Assembly (NCBI RefSeq): GCF_003340495.1
Contig: NZ_QASA01000001.1
Coordinates: 4,960,001-5,024,000, forward strand
DNA: 64,000 nucleotides
Origin: Adhaeribacter pallidiroseus
Lineage (GTDB): Bacteria > Bacteroidota > Bacteroidia > Cytophagales > Hymenobacteraceae
Direction: 5' to 3'
Both the position numbers and the translations under genes were made by a program. Positions 49,102-58,240 of this stretch are shown piece by piece. Positions within the stretch are counted from its first letter, which is position 1. Every line of letters begins with the position of its first letter. The notes under the pieces were generated by a model. That model had not been told where the DNA came from, searched no databases, and worked only from the letters and a program-made list of their open reading frames with translations.

Positions 49102-52035
49102 GTGCCGAAAATATTTTTAATACTTCTTCTCTTTTTGCTGGTTAATTCTTCTTTATTCGCGCAGCTAAAAAACGAGGGAGTACCGTTTATCAATAATTTC
49201 ACGCAGAAAAACTATAAAGCTTCGCCGCAAAACGGGGCCATTGTGCAGGATAACCGGGGCGTGCTATTTTTTGGCAATAATTACGGTTTTCTGGAATACG
49301 ATGGCAACCGCTGGCGCCTGGTGGAGTTGCCGAACAAAACCATTGTGCGGTCGTTGGCGAAAGATAACAAAGGCCGGATTTACGTGGGCGGGCAAAACGA
49401 TTTCGGGTACCTGCAACCCGATGCCCAGGGGCAAATGAGCTATGTTTCCTTAAAGCCACTTATTCCTCAAAAATACAAAGAGTTTGAAGACGTCTGGGAT
49501 ATTTACCCGACTAAAGAAGGCGTTTACTTTGCTACCAGTGCCGGCTTATACCGGCTGCAAAACAACCAGGTAAATTACTACCCGGCACCAACGGGGCAGG
49601 GCGGCTCTTCCTTCTACGTGCAGGAGCAATTATTTATGCGGGTGCCGGGCAAAGGCATCTACGAATTTAAAAATGGCCGGGCTACGTTTATCCCCAACAG
49701 CGAAGCCCTGGCCCCATACAACATCGTGGACATGCTGCCGTTTACCGATAACCGTATTTTGATGGTAACCATGGAGCACGGCATTTTTGTGTACGATGGC
49801 TACAGTAGTTTTAAGCCCTGGAAAACGCCCGCCGAAGATTTTTTTAAAAAAAACCGGCTAAGCTGCGCTATTGCGCTGGCGAATGGCTACGCGATAGGGT
49901 CTACGTTGGGCGGCTTGCTGCTACTGGACCAAAACGGCAATCCGCAAAAGCTTTTAAACCGCGAAAATGGCTTGCAGAACAGCCATATTCAACACATTTA
50001 CCAGGATAATTCCGGCAACTTGTGGCTGGGCTTAAACAACGGCATCGACTACGTAGAAATCAACTCGCCTTTCACGTTATTTAATGCTAAAAACGGCGTG
50101 CCGGGTACGGGGTACGCTTCGTTTCTGCACGCCGGCAAAATGTACTTAGGCACCAACGATGGGTTGTATTGCAAAAAATGGCCGACGGAAGAAAGCCCTT
50201 TGCATCCCGAACCTTTTCAGTTGGTGGCGGGCACCCAGGGCCAGGTAAACAACATCCAGCAAATACATGACAAGGCTTTACTGGCGCATCACAACGGCCC
50301 ATTTGAACTCATAAACGATCAAGCCGTCCGAATTTCGGAACACACGGGCACCTGGTTGTTCCTGGCTTTAAAATCGCATCCGGGGTATGTGCTTTGTGGC
50401 ACTTACAATAATCTTTTGCTTTACAAACTAGAAGCCGGCAACCTGGTGTTCGTACGCCAGATAGCTGGGTTCAAAGAATCGTCCCGGATAATGGAAGAAG
50501 ATGCCGCGGGCAATATCTGGATTTCACACGTGTATAAAGGCATTTACAAATTAAAGCTATCCGCAAACTTAGATAAGGTCGAAAATTTAAAATTTTACGA
50601 TGCCCGCCACGGTTTTCCGTCTAACTTGTTTATTAACGTGTATAAAATAAATAACCAGCTGGTGTTTACCGGCGAAAAAGGCATTTACCAATACAATCCG
50701 CAAAAAGATTACTTCGAAGAAAACGAAGAGTTTAGCAAGTATTTCGATAAAAATAAGCCGGTCCGGAAGCTGATTCAGGACCGCGAAGGCAATATCTGGT
50801 TTGCCGCCGGCGACGAAATGGGCGTGTTGCAAAAGCGGGGCGACGGCACGTACACCCTCGAAAAGAAAATTTTCAACAAACTGCAAGGCCGCCTGGTAGC
50901 GGGGTTTGAACACATTGCCGCTTATAACCCCACCACCGTTATCATTGGTACCAACGAAGGCTTTGTGCGGTACAATCCTACCTTTTCTTTAAATAAAAAA
51001 CCGGAGAATGCTTTCTCTACCTTAATCCGGCAAGTAGAAATCACCGGCGGAACCCGCGATTCTTTGTTAACGGCGGGCGCGTATTTGGTTAAAGGCGTAA
51101 CCACGACTATTCAGCCCACTGGTAAAATGCCGCACCTTCCGTACCGGCTAAATTCCTTACGCTTTACTTACAGCGCTACTGCCTACGAAGAATCGGATAA
51201 AATGCAGTACCAGTATTTCCTGGAAGGCTACGATAAAAACTGGTCGGCGTGGACCGTAGCTACCCAAAAAGAATACACTAATTTAGTAGAAGGCACCTAC
51301 GTGTTTCACGTACGGGGCCAGGATATTTACAACAAAACCGGCACCGAAGCCACGTATACTTTCACGGTTTCGCCGCCCTGGTACCGAACCGGCTGGGCGT
51401 ATGCGGCTTATATTATTATCGGGGTTTCGCTGCTTTTATTACTCAAAAAAATAATAGAACAACGCGAAAAAAAAGAGCGCGAAAGGTTACAACAAGAACA
51501 GGAAAAAGCCTTACGGTTGCAGGAAGCCCAGCACGCCGAGCAAGTCTTAAAAGCCGAAAAGGAAATCATTAAATTAAACAACGACAAGCTGGAGAACGAG
51601 CTGCAGCATAAAAATAAAGAGTTAGCTTCTTCGGCCATGCACGTAACCCAAAGCCTGGACAGCATCCAACGTTTAAAAGACCAGCTCCAGGAAACCATGA
51701 TCCGGATTAGCGATGGCGAGGCGCTGCACCAATTGCGGAAGCTGTTACGGTCCGTGGAAGAAGAGATAAATTTTGAAAATAACTGGGAACAGTTCGAAAT
51801 ACACTTCAACCAGATTCACCAGGATTTTATCAAACGCCTCCGCTGCGAGTATCCGCAACTCACCCACCGCGATATTAAATTATGCACCTATTTACGACTA
51901 AACCTGTCGAGTAAGGAAATTGCCTCTTTGCTGAATTTATCCTTACGCGGCATCGAAACCAGTCGCTACCGGATAAGAAAGAAAATGAACCTGGAACAGG
52001 ACATTAACCTAACCGAGTTTATTTTAAAGTATTGA
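49102..52035 (+). CDS. Reg_prop/Y_Y_Y-domain regulator with C-terminal LuxR-type HTH
   Basis: The 977-residue protein has a signal segment (FLILLLFLLVNSSLFAQ), beta-propeller repeats (NGAIVQDNRGVLFFGNNYGF, IVRSLAKDNKGRIYVGGQND, IYQDNSGNLWLGLNNGIDYV), a triple-tyrosine domain near 700-755 (MQYQYFLEGYDKNWSAWTVA), and a membrane helix near 765-785. A coiled coil follows (about 790-860), and a LuxR-like HTH (YPQLTHRDIKLCTYLRLNLS, SKEIASLLNLSLRGIETSRY) at about 915-977. It lacks a kinase, so it is a periplasm-sensing, DNA-binding regulator. GTG is the only usable start because TAA precedes it in frame. It probably controls the surrounding glycan locus. Confidence 0.93.
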   Translation: MPKIFLILLLFLLVNSSLFAQLKNEGVPFINNFTQKNYKASPQNGAIVQDNRGVLFFGNNYGFLEYDGNRWRLVELPNKTIVRSLAKDNKGRIYVGGQNDFGYLQPDAQGQMSYVSLKPLIPQKYKEFEDVWDIYPTKEGVYFATSAGLYRLQNNQVNYYPAPTGQGGSSFYVQEQLFMRVPGKGIYEFKNGRATFIPNSEALAPYNIVDMLPFTDNRILMVTMEHGIFVYDGYSSFKPWKTPAEDFFKKNRLSCAIALANGYAIGSTLGGLLLLDQNGNPQKLLNRENGLQNSHIQHIYQDNSGNLWLGLNNGIDYVEINSPFTLFNAKNGVPGTGYASFLHAGKMYLGTNDGLYCKKWPTEESPLHPEPFQLVAGTQGQVNNIQQIHDKALLAHHNGPFELINDQAVRISEHTGTWLFLALKSHPGYVLCGTYNNLLLYKLEAGNLVFVRQIAGFKESSRIMEEDAAGNIWISHVYKGIYKLKLSANLDKVENLKFYDARHGFPSNLFINVYKINNQLVFTGEKGIYQYNPQKDYFEENEEFSKYFDKNKPVRKLIQDREGNIWFAAGDEMGVLQKRGDGTYTLEKKIFNKLQGRLVAGFEHIAAYNPTTVIIGTNEGFVRYNPTFSLNKKPENAFSTLIRQVEITGGTRDSLLTAGAYLVKGVTTTIQPTGKMPHLPYRLNSLRFTYSATAYEESDKMQYQYFLEGYDKNWSAWTVATQKEYTNLVEGTYVFHVRGQDIYNKTGTEATYTFTVSPPWYRTGWAYAAYIIIGVSLLLLLKKIIEQREKKERERLQQEQEKALRLQEAQHAEQVLKAEKEIIKLNNDKLENELQHKNKELASSAMHVTQSLDSIQRLKDQLQETMIRISDGEALHQLRKLLRSVEEEINFENNWEQFEIHFNQIHQDFIKRLRCEYPQLTHRDIKLCTYLRLNLSSKEIASLLNLSLRGIETSRYRIRKKMNLEQDINLTEFILKY

Positions 52036-52121
52036 TTCGGCGGTAATAGAAGGAATATATATAATTATTTATGGAATCTAGCGCGAAGTGCAATCATTAA
52101 TAATATGCAATTGATGAAGTT

Positions 52122-52753
52122 ATGCGCCGTGCTAAAAGAAAGATTCTATACGTTCCAGGACTTATAAGTTTGACCTTATTAATTTACTGCTGCTACTTTT
52201 ATCTGGAAAGTCACCGCATTTTTCGGCAACAATCTATGATTGAAGTTAGCTGGTGGAATCCTAAATCAAGGTTTTTCATGGGCGCAAATCCTTATAAGCC
52301 TCAACCCATAAGAAATTACATCACTTATAGGTTAACCGGCCAAGTAAACCAAGATAAAGAAACGCTTCATTTAGCTCAAGCTGAAATCAGAAAACAAAAA
52401 ATACAGAATGATACTTTAAATGGGGTTCATTTTTACTTTGAGGATAAAGCCAAATACCGGAGTTTAGTAAAAGTATTTGACATTTGCTTAGAGGAAAATG
52501 TCAAATACTTTTACCATTCCAAAGTGATATCTGGATTTTCAACTTCCCGAAACCTAAAGAAGAATTTATAATTTGCGATATGTACAATCGGCCCGATAGC
52601 AATTACTTATCAGACGAAGAAATAGAAGCACAAAAAAAGAAAGAGATGGATTTTATCATCAACTCCTTGCAACAATTTTGGCCATCTCTTATTATCTTTC
52701 TGCTGTTCCCAATTTCTATCTTACAACAGAAAAGAAGAAATATTACTTCGTAA
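52122..52753 (+). pseudogene. Unknown membrane-anchored protein, frameshifted
   Basis: Two frames join into one protein of about 210 residues. The first (52122-52571) has an N-terminal helix (LYVPGLISLTLLIYCCYFYL), then AQAEIRKQKIQNDTLNGVHF and FDICLEENVKYF. The second frame reads LPFQSDIWIFNFPKPKEEF, then CDMYNRPDSNYLSDEEIEA and a C-terminal membrane helix. The shift occurs in a run of four T at 52509-52512; one more T would restore the frame. Similar proteins occur in Bacteroidota, without known function. It may be a real lesion or a sequencing error. Confidence 0.7.
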
Positions 52754-53633
52754 TCTTTACCCAATCCACCAGTACTTTGCCTTGGCCGTTTTTAATTTTT
52801 TGTACCGTAGCTTCCGGGATGCCGTTGTAAAGGGTTTTTACGCCGTTGGTTTTATAAGGGTAAGCGCCACCTAAAGCCAGGTTTACAATTAAGTACTTGG
52901 GATTATCAAAAGTCCATTTGCCGTAATGTTCTACCATGGGGCGGGTTGCCCGGTATATAACAGCATCGTCTACTTTAAAAACCAGCGAATCCGGAGTCCA
53001 ATCGACGGAGTACACGTGCCATTGGGTAATATCCGTGCCTGGTTTTAAAAAGCCTTTGTTTACCAGGGGAGTTTCGCCGGAGTAACCCGGGCCGTGTAAA
53101 GCAATACCGGTCCAGTCGGGTTCACCTACGTTTTCCATAATATCAATCTCGCCGTTATCAGGCCATTTACCGTCGCCCATGGCCCAAAAGGCCGGCCAGA
53201 AACCGGCACCGGCTGGTAACTTCATGCGGGCCGAGGCGGTACCGTAGGTAAAATCCACCTTTTTGCGCGTATCTATTCTACCGGAAAGAAAATCAAACTT
53301 TTTCCCGTCTTTGGTTACAAACCCCGGACTAAATTGCGGTTGCAGTACCAGTACGCCATTTTTTGCTCCCGCCGTTTCAGTTGGTTTTTTAGAAATAGAC
53401 ACGGTAGCCGCCGAATCAACGTAGGCTTGCTGTTCGTTATTTACATGAAAGCCCGTTACAATTACATTCCACTTGGTACGATCCAGGGTAGCGCCCGAAA
53501 AATCGTCGAAGAAAACTACCTTTTCTTTAACTGCGGATTTTACTGTATTGGATTTCGGGTTTTGGGCAAAAAGCGACAAGGAACATGCAAGTACCGAACA
53601 GGTAAAGAGTGCTTTCGTTTTATAATGGGTCAT
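52743..53633 (-). CDS. Glycoside hydrolase family 16 (endo-beta-glucanase/laminarinase-like)
   Basis: The 296-residue protein has a signal peptide (TKALFTCSVLACSLSLFAQ) and a GH16 jelly-roll. ARMKLPAGAGFWPAFWAMG leads to the catalytic motif GEIDIMEN (near 159-166), with the nucleophile and acid/base Glu on either side of the conserved Asp. Then come WHVYSVDWTPDSLVFKVDDA and the C-terminal PKYLIVNLALGGAYP. GH16 cleaves beta-1,3, beta-1,3-1,4 or related galactans; subgroup is not decided. It is oriented against the upstream regulator gene but lies next to it. Confidence 0.95.
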   Translation of the reverse strand: MTHYKTKALFTCSVLACSLSLFAQNPKSNTVKSAVKEKVVFFDDFSGATLDRTKWNVIVTGFHVNNEQQAYVDSAATVSISKKPTETAGAKNGVLVLQPQFSPGFVTKDGKKFDFLSGRIDTRKKVDFTYGTASARMKLPAGAGFWPAFWAMGDGKWPDNGEIDIMENVGEPDWTGIALHGPGYSGETPLVNKGFLKPGTDITQWHVYSVDWTPDSLVFKVDDAVIYRATRPMVEHYGKWTFDNPKYLIVNLALGGAYPYKTNGVKTLYNGIPEATVQKIKNGQGKVLVDWVKITK

Positions 53634-53904
53634 TCAGAAGGAGGGGTAAAGATTTTTAAAATTTTTAAATTTTTGCGTTTAAAGCTTGTTGCTTGAGCTT
53701 TTACGCGCATGGTAAAATTAACAGGCAAAGTATTAATTGCTTTTATTTTGGCTACACTTCCGCTACTTAGCCGGTACTTCAAAACTACTTCATGTTTCTG
53801 TTTTCGGGTTTCCGGAAGTTTTACCAAGCAGCGCACAAGTTAATAGCGCTTGAAACTAGTGTTTTTGTTTGCATGGTTATAGCTGTTGCTTCCGCTACCT
53901 ATTT

Positions 53905-54030
53905 ATTATCGTTCGCATAGTTGCGGAATTTAGTTTCATTTCTAGTTCATTCTTGTTCGCATAGTAGCGGCAGTAGCTTTATTTCTAACTGATTGTCGTT
54001 CGCATAGCTAGCGGAGTTGCTTTATTGCTT
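53905..54030. repeat. Three diverged tandem units (GTTCGCATAG...AGCGG)
   Basis: GTTCGCATAGTTGCGG (53911), GTTCGCATAGTAGCGG (53955) and GTTCGCATAGCTAGCGG (53998) are spaced about 44 bases apart, with TTTCATT/TTTATTTCT-like tracts between them. Confidence 0.65.
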
Positions 54031-54202
54031 AGTGGAGTTGTTTCATGGCTTGTGTATTTGTTCTTTTTGTCTTGACACAAAAAGAACCAAAAAACGCAAG
54101 ACGCTAAAAACTCGCGGAACAACAGAACAGTTTAGCGTCAACTTCTGCACCAGGCTAAGGCTGTTTGTTGCATAGCTAACAGGCAAAAATTTAAAAATTT
54201 TC

Positions 54203-54235
54203 GTCATTCAGGAGGAACCTATTTAGCTACACAGC
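54203..54235. repeat. Dispersed palindromic element (half copy)
   Basis: CGTCATTCAGGAGGAACCTA followed by TTTAGCTAC matches the left arm of the palindrome at 48749, without the right arm. Confidence 0.7.
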
Positions 54236-54305
54236 AAGGAAGCTTCATTTAGTAATGCCCGCTTCTGTATTACAATAATGCATCCGCCTAATTTGTTGAT
54301 AAAAG

Positions 54306-54672
54306 TTCCCCTTCGGAGGGGATAGGGGGAGAATGATTACCACGATAATATATTGGTAACTGGCGCCTGGTAAATGGTAAAGGTAAAAAAGCTCCCCGCC
54401 TCAGATGAGGAGGGATTGGGGGTGGTTGATTTCAAATAAACCGAACCTAAATCATAGACCCGTTTGGTTCAGGAGCGCAATTTTTCTATGGTTCCGGTCC
54501 ACAACAACCTGCAGCAGAGCGAGGAATGGAAAAAAGCAATAGCGGCATCTCCTCCCCTGTTTTTAGAGGAGGTCGCGCAGGGGGAGGGGTGAACGCTACC
54601 ACCCGCGAGGCAAACGAACTACATGTCCAGCTAGGTAGCACCCCAAATAGAAACTAAAAAAGGCTCCAAAAC
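54306..54672. repeat. Composite intergenic repeat, copy 2
   Basis: CCCCTTCGGAGGGGATAGGGG, then AGCTCCCCGCC...GGAGGGATTGGG (54391-54425), then TTTGGTTCAGGAGC through GGTTCCGGTCC and GAGCGAGGAATGGAA to AGCTAGGTAGCACC and AAAGGCTCC. The order matches the copy at 46750-47310. A further hairpin block, TCTCCTCCCCTGTTTTTAGAGGAGG, is inserted near 54549. Confidence 0.5.
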
Positions 54673-54696
54673 CAAAAGAAGCACTATCCGGAAAAT

Positions 54697-56004
54697 TTAC
54701 ACTAATTGGTAAGCTTCTACTTTTTTCGCTTTGCGGGTGAGTACATGAATAATCAGCCAGGCGGTTAAATACGTAAACCCACAGATGGTAAATAACAAAT
54801 TATAGCCGCCGGCTAAGTTTCCCTGGGCTTTGTAGGTATCGAGTAAATAACCCACCAGAATCGGAAAAAGAATGCCCCCAACGGCTCCGGCCATGCCCCC
54901 AATTCCCACTACCGAGCTAACCGCCTCCTTCGGGAACATATCCGAAGCCGTCGTGAAAATGTTAGTCGCCCAGGCCTGGTGCACGGCTACGGCTAAACTA
55001 ATCAGGCCCACGGCTACCCACACGTCGGTGGCAAACTGGGCCAGAATAATCGAGACCTCTAAAACGGCAAAAATGAACAAAGCGGTTTTCCGGGCTTTTA
55101 AAGTAGGCATTCCTTTTTTAATGAGCCACGACGAAAAATACCCACCCCCAATGCTGCCCACCGTAGTAGCCAGGTAAATGAGCATCAGCGGTAAACTCGG
55201 TTTTTTTAAATCCAGGTTAAACGTAGAAGAAAAATAAGACGGCAGCCAGAATAAAAAGAACCAGTATATCGGGTCAATTAAACCTTTGCCAGTAACAAAT
55301 GCCCAGGTTTGCGGAAACGTAAATAATTTATACCATTTTATATATTGGCCCGTGGCTGGCTGAGCCGCAGTTCCTTCTTCCTGGCCACTGGTAATAAAGT
55401 GCAACTCGGCGACCGATAACCGTTTTTGCCGCGCGGGCACTTCGTAAAAGAGAAACCAGAAGATTAACCAGACAAAGCCTAAAGCCCCGGTAATCCAGAA
55501 AACTTCCTGCCAGCCATGATATTTTAAAATCCAGGGCACGATGATGAGCGCCATAACTACCCCGATGCTGGTACCGGCGTTAAAAATACCGGTAGCTTTG
55601 GCCCGTTCGCTTTTCGGGAACCACTCGGCGACGGCTTTCATGGCGGCCGGAAAATTGCCGGCTTCGCCGAGGCCCAAACCTACCCGGGCCAGTCCAAAAC
55701 CAAAAGCACTGCGGGCTACGGCGTGCAGCATAGCGGCTACGCTCCAGACCACTACGGTAATGGTGTACCCCAGCTTCGTCCCGATTTTATCAATTACCCG
55801 TCCCGATATTAGCAGTCCCACCGCGTAGGCAGCGGTAAAGGCCATAACAATGCGGGCAAAATCGGTTTCGGTCCAATTAAATTCTTTTTCCAGGGTCGGT
55901 TTTAATAAACCAATAATTTGCCGGTCGAGGTAATTAATGGTGGTAGCGGTAAAAAGCAAAGCAACAATAACCCAGCGGTAATTTCCAATCTTAGGACCCG
56001 GCAT
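54697..56004 (-). CDS. MFS transporter, ACS family (hexuronate/galactonate transporter-like)
   Basis: The 435-residue protein has 12 predicted helices and the anion:cation symporter pattern: an early TTINYLDRQIIGLLKPTLEK, RVIDKIGTKLGY, ARVGLGLGEAGNFPAAMKAV and AEWFPKSERAKATGIFNAGT, and a late SDMFPKEAVSSVVGIGGMAG. This group takes up sugar acids such as glucarate, galactonate and hexuronates with protons. It is the last gene of an operon with the aldolase and kinase (gap 52 bases), so galactonate is the most likely substrate by context. Confidence 0.92.
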   Translation of the reverse strand: MPGPKIGNYRWVIVALLFTATTINYLDRQIIGLLKPTLEKEFNWTETDFARIVMAFTAAYAVGLLISGRVIDKIGTKLGYTITVVVWSVAAMLHAVARSAFGFGLARVGLGLGEAGNFPAAMKAVAEWFPKSERAKATGIFNAGTSIGVVMALIIVPWILKYHGWQEVFWITGALGFVWLIFWFLFYEVPARQKRLSVAELHFITSGQEEGTAAQPATGQYIKWYKLFTFPQTWAFVTGKGLIDPIYWFFLFWLPSYFSSTFNLDLKKPSLPLMLIYLATTVGSIGGGYFSSWLIKKGMPTLKARKTALFIFAVLEVSIILAQFATDVWVAVGLISLAVAVHQAWATNIFTTASDMFPKEAVSSVVGIGGMAGAVGGILFPILVGYLLDTYKAQGNLAGGYNLLFTICGFTYLTAWLIIHVLTRKAKKVEAYQLV

Positions 56005-56056
56005 AAAGTTGAGTTTATTAAATATTTTGGTTTAAAGGTTTATATAAGATCAACGG

Positions 56057-56701
56057 TTAGGCGCCGGTATGATATTCCCGCACAAAGGCTTCGAAATGTG
56101 CTTTTAGCGCTGACCAGTTTTCTTCCTGAATCATTTTTTTATCAAACAGCTGGCTGCCAATACCAAAACCATCGGCGCCCGCTTGTAAAAATTGCGCCAG
56201 GTTGTTTAGGTTTACGCCCCCGGTGGGCATTAATTTTACCTGGTCCAACGGAGCTTTTACATCTTTAATGTATTCCGGACCCAACGCCGTTGCCGGATAA
56301 ACTTTTACCATACGCGCGCCCAAAGACCAAGCCCGGTAAATTTCGGTGGGCGTATAAGCTCCCGGGAAAATGGGAATATCTTGCTCTACACAACTCCGGA
56401 TTACTTTTTCATCTATAATCGGCGTTACAATAAACTGCGCTCCGGCGGCCAAAGCGCGTTGTAAATCAGCTTCGGTGCAAACCGTACCGGCACCTACGTT
56501 TAAAGAACCGCCGTATTGGGCCAGCGCATAAGCAATCATTTCTGCTACCCCGGGAGTGTTCATGGTTATCTCGATGGTGGTAAAACCAGCCGCCAGGTAA
56601 ATGGGCAAAATTTGCCGGATACCGTCGAAAGATATGTTCCGGACTATGCCCACTAAAGGCATTTGCCGGAAGCGCTCCTGCGAAAATTGGTGTACATTCA
56701 T
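56057..56701 (-). CDS. KDPG/KDPGal aldolase (2-dehydro-3-deoxyphosphogluconate/galactonate aldolase)
   Basis: The 214-residue TIM-barrel protein shows the class I aldolase markers: PLVGIVRNISFDGIRQILPI, AGFTTIEITMNTPG with the catalytic Glu, NVGAGTVCTEADLQRAL, QFIVTPIIDEKVI, PIFPGAYTPTEIYRAWSLGA, the Schiff-base Lys in RMVKVYPATALG near 131 and KLMPTGGVNLNNLAQFL. It splits 2-keto-3-deoxy-6-phosphosugar acids to pyruvate and glyceraldehyde 3-phosphate. The adjacent kinase points to KDPGal rather than KDPG, but the sequence allows either. Its start overlaps the kinase stop as ATGA. Confidence 0.93.
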   Translation of the reverse strand: MNVHQFSQERFRQMPLVGIVRNISFDGIRQILPIYLAAGFTTIEITMNTPGVAEMIAYALAQYGGSLNVGAGTVCTEADLQRALAAGAQFIVTPIIDEKVIRSCVEQDIPIFPGAYTPTEIYRAWSLGARMVKVYPATALGPEYIKDVKAPLDQVKLMPTGGVNLNNLAQFLQAGADGFGIGSQLFDKKMIQEENWSALKAHFEAFVREYHTGA

Positions 56702-57711
56702 TTAGTAGGTTTTATTAACGGTACTTGCTGCTGTTGAAAGATGGTGACTTGCCCCGCGATAGTGGCTTTATCAATGAACTCCGGCGGAATAATAATGGTA
56801 TCGTTCAGTAGCTGCAATTCTTCCAGGGCCAGCTTATAAAATTTAAATAAATTGCTACCACTGCTTAAAATAATAGGGGCAGCTTCTTTTGGCAATAAAC
56901 TCCTTAACTCCGTGCCGATGAGTAAACCGCTTAAATAATAGAAATTTTGTTTTTTGGTAAGGTTCCGGAATAATTGGTTGGTTCTAACGGTAAATAAGCC
57001 GTGTAAAATAGTAGAGTTACCCGATTCCCGGACCCCGCTTCTAAAGCCGTTTAACTCGGGTTCTTTTATTTCGGCACTGTCCGGACTTTCGATCGAATCT
57101 TTTAAAATACTGGCACCGGCCATTAAATTAAAAATTTCGCCGGTCATAAAAGTTTGGAAGCTGATTACCTGCTGCTGCCGGACCGTAATGTGTTTGGAGT
57201 GCGTACCCGGAAAGATAAAAATAGATTCGCCGGTAATTCCCGCCAGATCCATTAAGTGAATTAAGCCTACTAACTGCGTTTCTTCGCCGCGCATAACGTC
57301 TCCATCGGTCCGGATGCCGGAAATCAGCAACAAGTCGTGCGGAAAATCGGGCTGGCGTTCGAAATGCCGGATGCCCGCCTGGCTGCCATCTACGGCAAAC
57401 GGTAATTCGGCGTACGGCAGTTCTTCCAGTCCCAGCGAAGAAGAGGCCATGCCGGAAAGCACCAATGGGGTAGCATCTAAGTTGGTGTGCAGTTTAGCGG
57501 CCAGATTTTGAATGTGGTGGCGCAGCTGCTCCTGAAAAAACTGTTTCCGGGAAACGCCGTTGGTTTTAGCTTGGTTTTTCCAGGCGTTAAAGGTACTGGC
57601 AATACCTTCCGGATTGATTACTTCGCCTAAAATCTGCCGGGTATCTTTATTTACCAATCGTAATCGAAAAGACGAGGTTCCCCAATCACAACATAATAAA
57701 GTATGGCTCAT
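56698..57711 (-). CDS. dgoK: 2-dehydro-3-deoxygalactonokinase
   Basis: The 337-residue protein belongs to the DgoK family: LLCCDWGTSSFRLRLVNKDT (phosphate 1 motif of the ASKHA fold), GMASSSLGLEELPYAELPFA, LLISGIRTDGDVMRGEETQL, IFPGTHSKHITVRQQQVISF, TFMTGEIFNLMAGASIL and a C-terminal LSSGSNLFKFYKLALEEL. It phosphorylates 2-keto-3-deoxygalactonate. It is the first gene of an operon with aldolase and transporter and diverges from the lacI-type regulator across 529 bases. Confidence 0.93.
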   Translation of the reverse strand: MSHTLLCCDWGTSSFRLRLVNKDTRQILGEVINPEGIASTFNAWKNQAKTNGVSRKQFFQEQLRHHIQNLAAKLHTNLDATPLVLSGMASSSLGLEELPYAELPFAVDGSQAGIRHFERQPDFPHDLLLISGIRTDGDVMRGEETQLVGLIHLMDLAGITGESIFIFPGTHSKHITVRQQQVISFQTFMTGEIFNLMAGASILKDSIESPDSAEIKEPELNGFRSGVRESGNSTILHGLFTVRTNQLFRNLTKKQNFYYLSGLLIGTELRSLLPKEAAPIILSSGSNLFKFYKLALEELQLLNDTIIIPPEFIDKATIAGQVTIFQQQQVPLIKPTK

Positions 57712-57887
57712 GTAATGGTTTGTTTGTTGCTGTATGAGTAGGAGTACGCTAAAACGGTTCGCGGGTAGTTTGCCAATATTGAATCATTAAAGAATTATCA
57801 TGGTGTGAAAATCACTTTCGCCAAAAGGCTTACGAAAGGCCAGGCAGAGGCACGATGGTTCTTTAATGAATAGCCAATATATTAAGC

Positions 57888-57898
57888 TTAATCGTTAA
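57888..57898. promoter_or_regulatory. Candidate LacI-type operator 1
   Basis: TTAATCGTTAA, read inversely TTAACGATTAA, is an imperfect palindrome with central CG. The core AACGATTAA recurs at 58189-58200 and, as ATTAACGATT, at 59294-59303. Confidence 0.4.
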
Positions 57899-58188
57899 AA
57901 CAATATCCGGGCGATTATAATTTAAAATTTATTTATTATTTACCGTTAAGTTAAGCTGCCTCTTTTTTCTTCTCCCAAATCTTTCTTGTTTTATTTTAAA
58001 AAGCGCAATACAACAACCCTATTTACTGTTAATTTATCAACAAAAAACCCATATACTACATCATACCAGTAATTTATTCAATATTTTTGAATTTTATTGT
58101 CTTTTTTTTAAATTTTCGTGAGGATTAAAGCTTGCATCCCTTAAAATTTAATAAATTTTACAAAATAAATCTGGAAAGCTTTTTTTGT

Positions 58189-58200
58189 TTAAACGATTAA
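58189..58200. promoter_or_regulatory. Candidate LacI-type operator 2
   Basis: TTAAACGATTAA lies 41 bases before the lacI-type gene, directly upstream of a TAAGTTTG box, so a bound repressor would block that promoter. Confidence 0.42.
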
Positions 58201-58240
58201 ATTAAGTTTGAAATAAGCCTCCTGTTTCTATTCTTGCCAG

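Larger units (their letters stand above)
53837..54696. other. Long repeat-rich intergenic region
   Basis: No gene is seen. In order it contains three diverged units of a repeat of about 44 bases (53905-54030), an 11-bp-arm hairpin GTTCTTTTTGT/ACAAAAAGAAC (54060-54087), a GACGCTAAA/TTTAGCGTC stem (54100-54139), the half palindrome at 54203, and the second composite repeat (54306-54672). Confidence 0.55.
57712..58240. other. Divergent control region between dgoK and the LacI regulator
   Basis: No gene is seen. It holds two LacI-type candidate operators (57888-57898 and 58189-58200) and a TAAGTTTG box at 58203-58210, which matches the TAnnTTTG -7 element of Bacteroidota promoters. A TTTG lies upstream, but only 15 bases away instead of the usual 19 or so. 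Confidence 0.45.

Noticed and set aside
52484-52753. Separate 89-residue gene
   Set aside because: It continues the protein begun at 52122 after a one-base shift in a T run and has no start region of its own.
53334-53696. 120-residue open frame on the + strand
   Set aside because: It is the antisense shadow of the GH16 gene.
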